DNA of 57,278 nucleotides from Candidatus Peregrinibacteria bacterium (GTDB lineage Bacteria; Patescibacteriota; Gracilibacteria; UM-FILTER-43-11): the NCBI GenBank assembly GCA_016932495.1, contig JAFGCR010000025.1, positions 1 to 57,278 of the forward strand, read 5' to 3'. Each line of letters starts with the position of its first letter. The first letter of the stretch is position 1. A program made the position numbers and the translations under genes. The notes below the pieces were generated by a model, which was given only the letters and a program-made list of their open reading frames with translations, ran no database searches and was not told where the DNA came from. Below, piece after piece: positions 55,079 through 57,278 of the stretch.

Positions 55079-55185
55079 ATCCCGATTTTTTTGGCCGGAT
55101 TTCCATTCTTCGGACTGATTATTTATTTTTTTATTGCAATTCTATTTTAAAAATTTTAATATTCTGTGGCCTCGAAAAAAAACCT

Positions 55186-55245
55186 GGGGTCCCCGCAAAA
55201 TGCGAGCACAATCCCGCAAAGCGGGACGAGCAGTATTTTGTGGGG
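55186..55245 (-). repeat. Partial copy of the element (hairpin 2 only), upstream of tRNA-Tyr
   Basis: GGGGTCCCCGCAAAATGCGAGC...CAGTATTTTGTGGGG. Confidence 0.7.
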
Positions 55246-55320
55246 CAGGAGGAAGAATTTGCACAAACGGCAGTTTGCGAATAAAATGAGCAAACGGAAG
55301 TTGAAGCAAATTCTGACGGA

Positions 55321-55406
55321 GGGCAGATACCAGAGCGGTCAAATGGGCCTGGCTGTAAACCAGGTGGCGTGAGCCTTCGGGAGTTCGAATCTCTCTCTGC
55401 CCACCA
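55321..55406 (+). tRNA. tRNA-Tyr(GUA)
   Basis: Acceptor GGGCAGA/TCTGCCC, anticodon stem/loop CCTGGCTGTAAACCAGG, long variable arm, encoded CCA. Confidence 0.95.
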
Positions 55407-55508
55407 TTCAAACTATTCTACTTTCGGGTGGAATTTTTTGAATAAGAAAAATTAAAAAATTAATTCTTCTTATGTCAATCAATTTTCTCTCTCAGGTGTT
55501 GTAGTTTA

Positions 55509-55538
55509 TTGACTACCTTAAAAGAAATTTGATATAAT
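55509..55538 (+). promoter_or_regulatory. Probable promoter of pilin-like gene
   Basis: TTGACT (55509..55514), 18 nt, TATAAT (55533..55538). Confidence 0.6.
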
Positions 55539-55570
55539 TTTTTTTGAAATAATTATTAACTAAACAGAAA

Positions 55571-55930
55571 ATGAAAAATTTAATTAAAAAAACATCCGGC
55601 GCCTTTGCTATGACGGCTTTCTTCGTCAACAATGCTCTGGCTCAAGGCGGTGCTTTTTTTGACAATCCTCAAGGGGGTGCAGCCCCTAATGTAGCCGCTC
55701 AGGGAACCCTGGGGCAGAATATCACCACGATCATCAACTATTTCCTTGGCCTACTGGGCCTGATTGCTGTTGGCTTCCTGATTTACGCAGGTATTTTGAT
55801 GGTAACGGCTGGCGGTGCCGAAGAACAGGTCACCAAAGCCCGCAAGATCATCATGTACGCAGTGGCCGGTATCGTAATCATCCTTCTGTCTTACACGGTT
55901 GTCACGTTTGTCTCCAGCGCCCTCGGCTAA
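55571..55930 (+). CDS. VirB2/TrbC-like small pilin-type membrane protein
   Basis: Signal-like N-terminus ending NNALAQ; ITTIINYFLGLLGLIAVGFLIYAGILMVTAGGAEEQVTKARKIIMYAVAGIVIILLSYTVVTFV. Confidence 0.85.
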   Translation: MKNLIKKTSGAFAMTAFFVNNALAQGGAFFDNPQGGAAPNVAAQGTLGQNITTIINYFLGLLGLIAVGFLIYAGILMVTAGGAEEQVTKARKIIMYAVAGIVIILLSYTVVTFVSSALG

Positions 55931-55951
55931 AACGGTCTGACATATAATCTT

Positions 55952-55986
55952 AAAAACCCTGCTTCTTTTAGTGAAGCAGGGTTTTT
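55952..55986 (+). terminator. Rho-independent terminator, likely bidirectional
   Basis: AAAAACCCTGCTTC-TTTTAGT-GAAGCAGGGTTTTT. Confidence 0.92.
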
Positions 55987-55998
55987 GGTACGTAAATT

Positions 55999-56541
55999 TT
56001 AAGCATCCATAACCGGCTGTTCGTCTTTCAGTATGCTGGTATTTTTCACCTTTTCTTTCTTGCTTTCCAGCTCCTGAACTACAATATAATCCGGGGTCAC
56101 CTGGATAATCGTATCGTAATTAAACAAGCGCTGGTCATATTTAAAAATAAAAAAACTTTTTTGGGTATACATATTCCGTAAATAAAGTTTTTCCGTATCA
56201 AAATCCAAATCAAAAACATGGCCCAGGTATAGGCCTGCCTCATTTTTCACCTGATTCCCCATAAAAAGAGTATCGCGTGAAAGGATCTCGGTGATTTTGA
56301 TGATATCTCCCGGTTCAGCGATCTCCCGCTCATCTTTTATATAAACATTCTTCTTCCATTCCAGAATCGATTCGCTCGGGATAACGGCGTTGTTTACGGG
56401 AAGTATCAGGGATTTTACCCAGAATCCTTCGATCTTCCCGGTATCCGGATGAATGATGATGTCCTGAAGCAGGGCCGCAGGCTCGCCATCCCCTTCCCGT
56501 AAAACCGGATTCCCGATGATTTGGCTGTAAGTTCGTATCAT
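55999..56541 (-). CDS. PRC-barrel domain protein
   Basis: Two PRC-like units: GNPVLREGDGEPAALLQDIIIHPDTGKIEGFWVK and GNQVKNEAGLYLGHVFDLDFDTEKLYL. Confidence 0.8.
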   Translation of the reverse strand: MIRTYSQIIGNPVLREGDGEPAALLQDIIIHPDTGKIEGFWVKSLILPVNNAVIPSESILEWKKNVYIKDEREIAEPGDIIKITEILSRDTLFMGNQVKNEAGLYLGHVFDLDFDTEKLYLRNMYTQKSFFIFKYDQRLFNYDTIIQVTPDYIVVQELESKKEKVKNTSILKDEQPVMDA

Positions 56542-56638
56542 CAGTTAAAAGAATAGGTATTTTTAGGTTGATTGGCAAAGTTTTTTACTATAAATTTTCT
56601 ATGTTATATTTAAGCGGATTGATTTTTCACATTTCTCC

Positions 56639-56714
56639 GCCACCTTAGCTCAGTTGGTAGAGCGACGCACTCGTAACGCGTAGGTCGCCGGTTCAATCCC
56701 GGCAGGTGGCTCCA
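56639..56714 (+). tRNA. tRNA-Thr(CGU)
   Basis: Acceptor GCCACCT/AGGTGGC, anticodon loop CTCGTAA, encoded CCA. Confidence 0.94.
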
Positions 56715-56776
56715 TTTATAACTAATGACAAGTGACATTTGACGGTCTATTATACAGTTAATCGTCAGGTCAATAT

Positions 56777-56853
56777 CGGGGTGTAGCGCAGTTGGCTAGC
56801 GCGTACGCATGGGGTGCGTGAGGTCGCAGGTTCGAGTCCTGTCACCCCGACCA
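56777..56853 (+). tRNA. tRNA-Pro(GGG)
   Basis: Acceptor CGGGGTG/CACCCCG, anticodon loop ATGGGGT, encoded CCA. Confidence 0.94.
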
Positions 56854-56864
56854 CTTTAAATCAC

Positions 56865-56941
56865 CGGGGTGTAGCGCAGTTGGCTAGCGCGCGTCGTTCG
56901 GGACGACGAGGCCGCAGGTTCAAGTCCTGTCACCCCGACCA
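56865..56941 (+). tRNA. tRNA-Pro(CGG)
   Basis: Acceptor CGGGGTG/CACCCCG, anticodon loop TTCGGGA, encoded CCA. Confidence 0.95.
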
Positions 56942-57018
56942 TATTGCAAGTTTGCTATTCTTACGACAATCTCACCTACGAAAAAGGCGTTTCGAGGATG
57001 TTTCGAGAAAAACAAAAA

Positions 57019-57278
57019 TTATTTGTCCAGTTCTTTTTTGAGAATATCACATAATTCCGGGGAATAGTGTTCTCGGAGTTTTCCTACTACATCTTTATAA
57101 TCCATAAACCATTCTGGATGAGTATCGCGAAAAGTATCTGCTCTCACCTTAACAGTTCTAAAATCTACTTCTAATTCCGATGACAACCTAGTATTCGTCA
57201 TCCAGCCTTCGGGGGCTTTTTCATACTCATTTATTTTTGTACGAATGATGTCACATAATTCGGGTGAAAAATGTTCAC
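57019..57278 (-). CDS. C-terminal part of a protein with a repeated module; N-terminus beyond window
   Basis: The frame stays open past the track start: EHFSPELCDIIRTKINEYEKAPEGWMTNTRLSSELEVDFRTVKVRADTFRDTHPEWFMDYKDVVGKLREHYSPELCDILKKELDK; EHxSPELCDI occurs twice. Confidence 0.75.
   Translation of the reverse strand, partial: EHFSPELCDIIRTKINEYEKAPEGWMTNTRLSSELEVDFRTVKVRADTFRDTHPEWFMDYKDVVGKLREHYSPELCDILKKELDK

Noticed and set aside
54826-55284. 152-aa ORF and overlapping 54905..55150
   Set aside because: Run through tRNA-Pro and the two-hairpin element; not coding.
1-57278. CRISPR array or cas genes
   Set aside because: Short periodic arrays are intergenic degenerate repeats without uniform spacers; no cas-like protein.
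1-57278. Transposase, integrase or prophage genes
   Set aside because: None recognised among ORFs; the IR pair at 7736/8668 lacks any transposase.

Overview
57-kb window of a compact bacterial chromosome, standard genetic code. The gene content suggests a CPR/Patescibacteria lineage, possibly Peregrinibacteria-like, but this is inference only. It is mostly housekeeping: glyA, 5-FTHF cyclo-ligase, dnaX, der, rpsU, ybaB, mltG, secA, CIRCE-hrcA, ruvC, dut, secE-nusG-rplK-rplA, a class B PBP, recR, glnA, smpB, rpmB, rpmG, class A RNase P RNA and nine or more tRNAs. Interspersed are envelope genes (S41 peptidase, FecR-like, VanW, MATE, K+ channel, sugar phosphotransferase, VirB2/TrbC-like pilin) and lineage-specific proteins. 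The most interesting non-annotated structures are: (i) a ~125-135 nt two-hairpin element starting at the base after the encoded CCA of tRNA-Ser(GGA) and tRNA-Pro(UGG), plus a partial copy before tRNA-Tyr; (ii) many spacers made of short (6-11 bp) degenerate repeat units arranged direct then inverted, so they fold into hairpins, with two spacer pairs sharing almost identical sequence; (iii) an ~33-bp imperfect inverted repeat bracketing a single orphan gene; (iv) two ~800-aa double ATP-grasp ligases, one next to a Cys-rich mini-protein, the other with a linker made of an 11-bp spacer-like repeat; (v) a repeated-domain protein running off the right edge. All calls were made by eye, without database searches.
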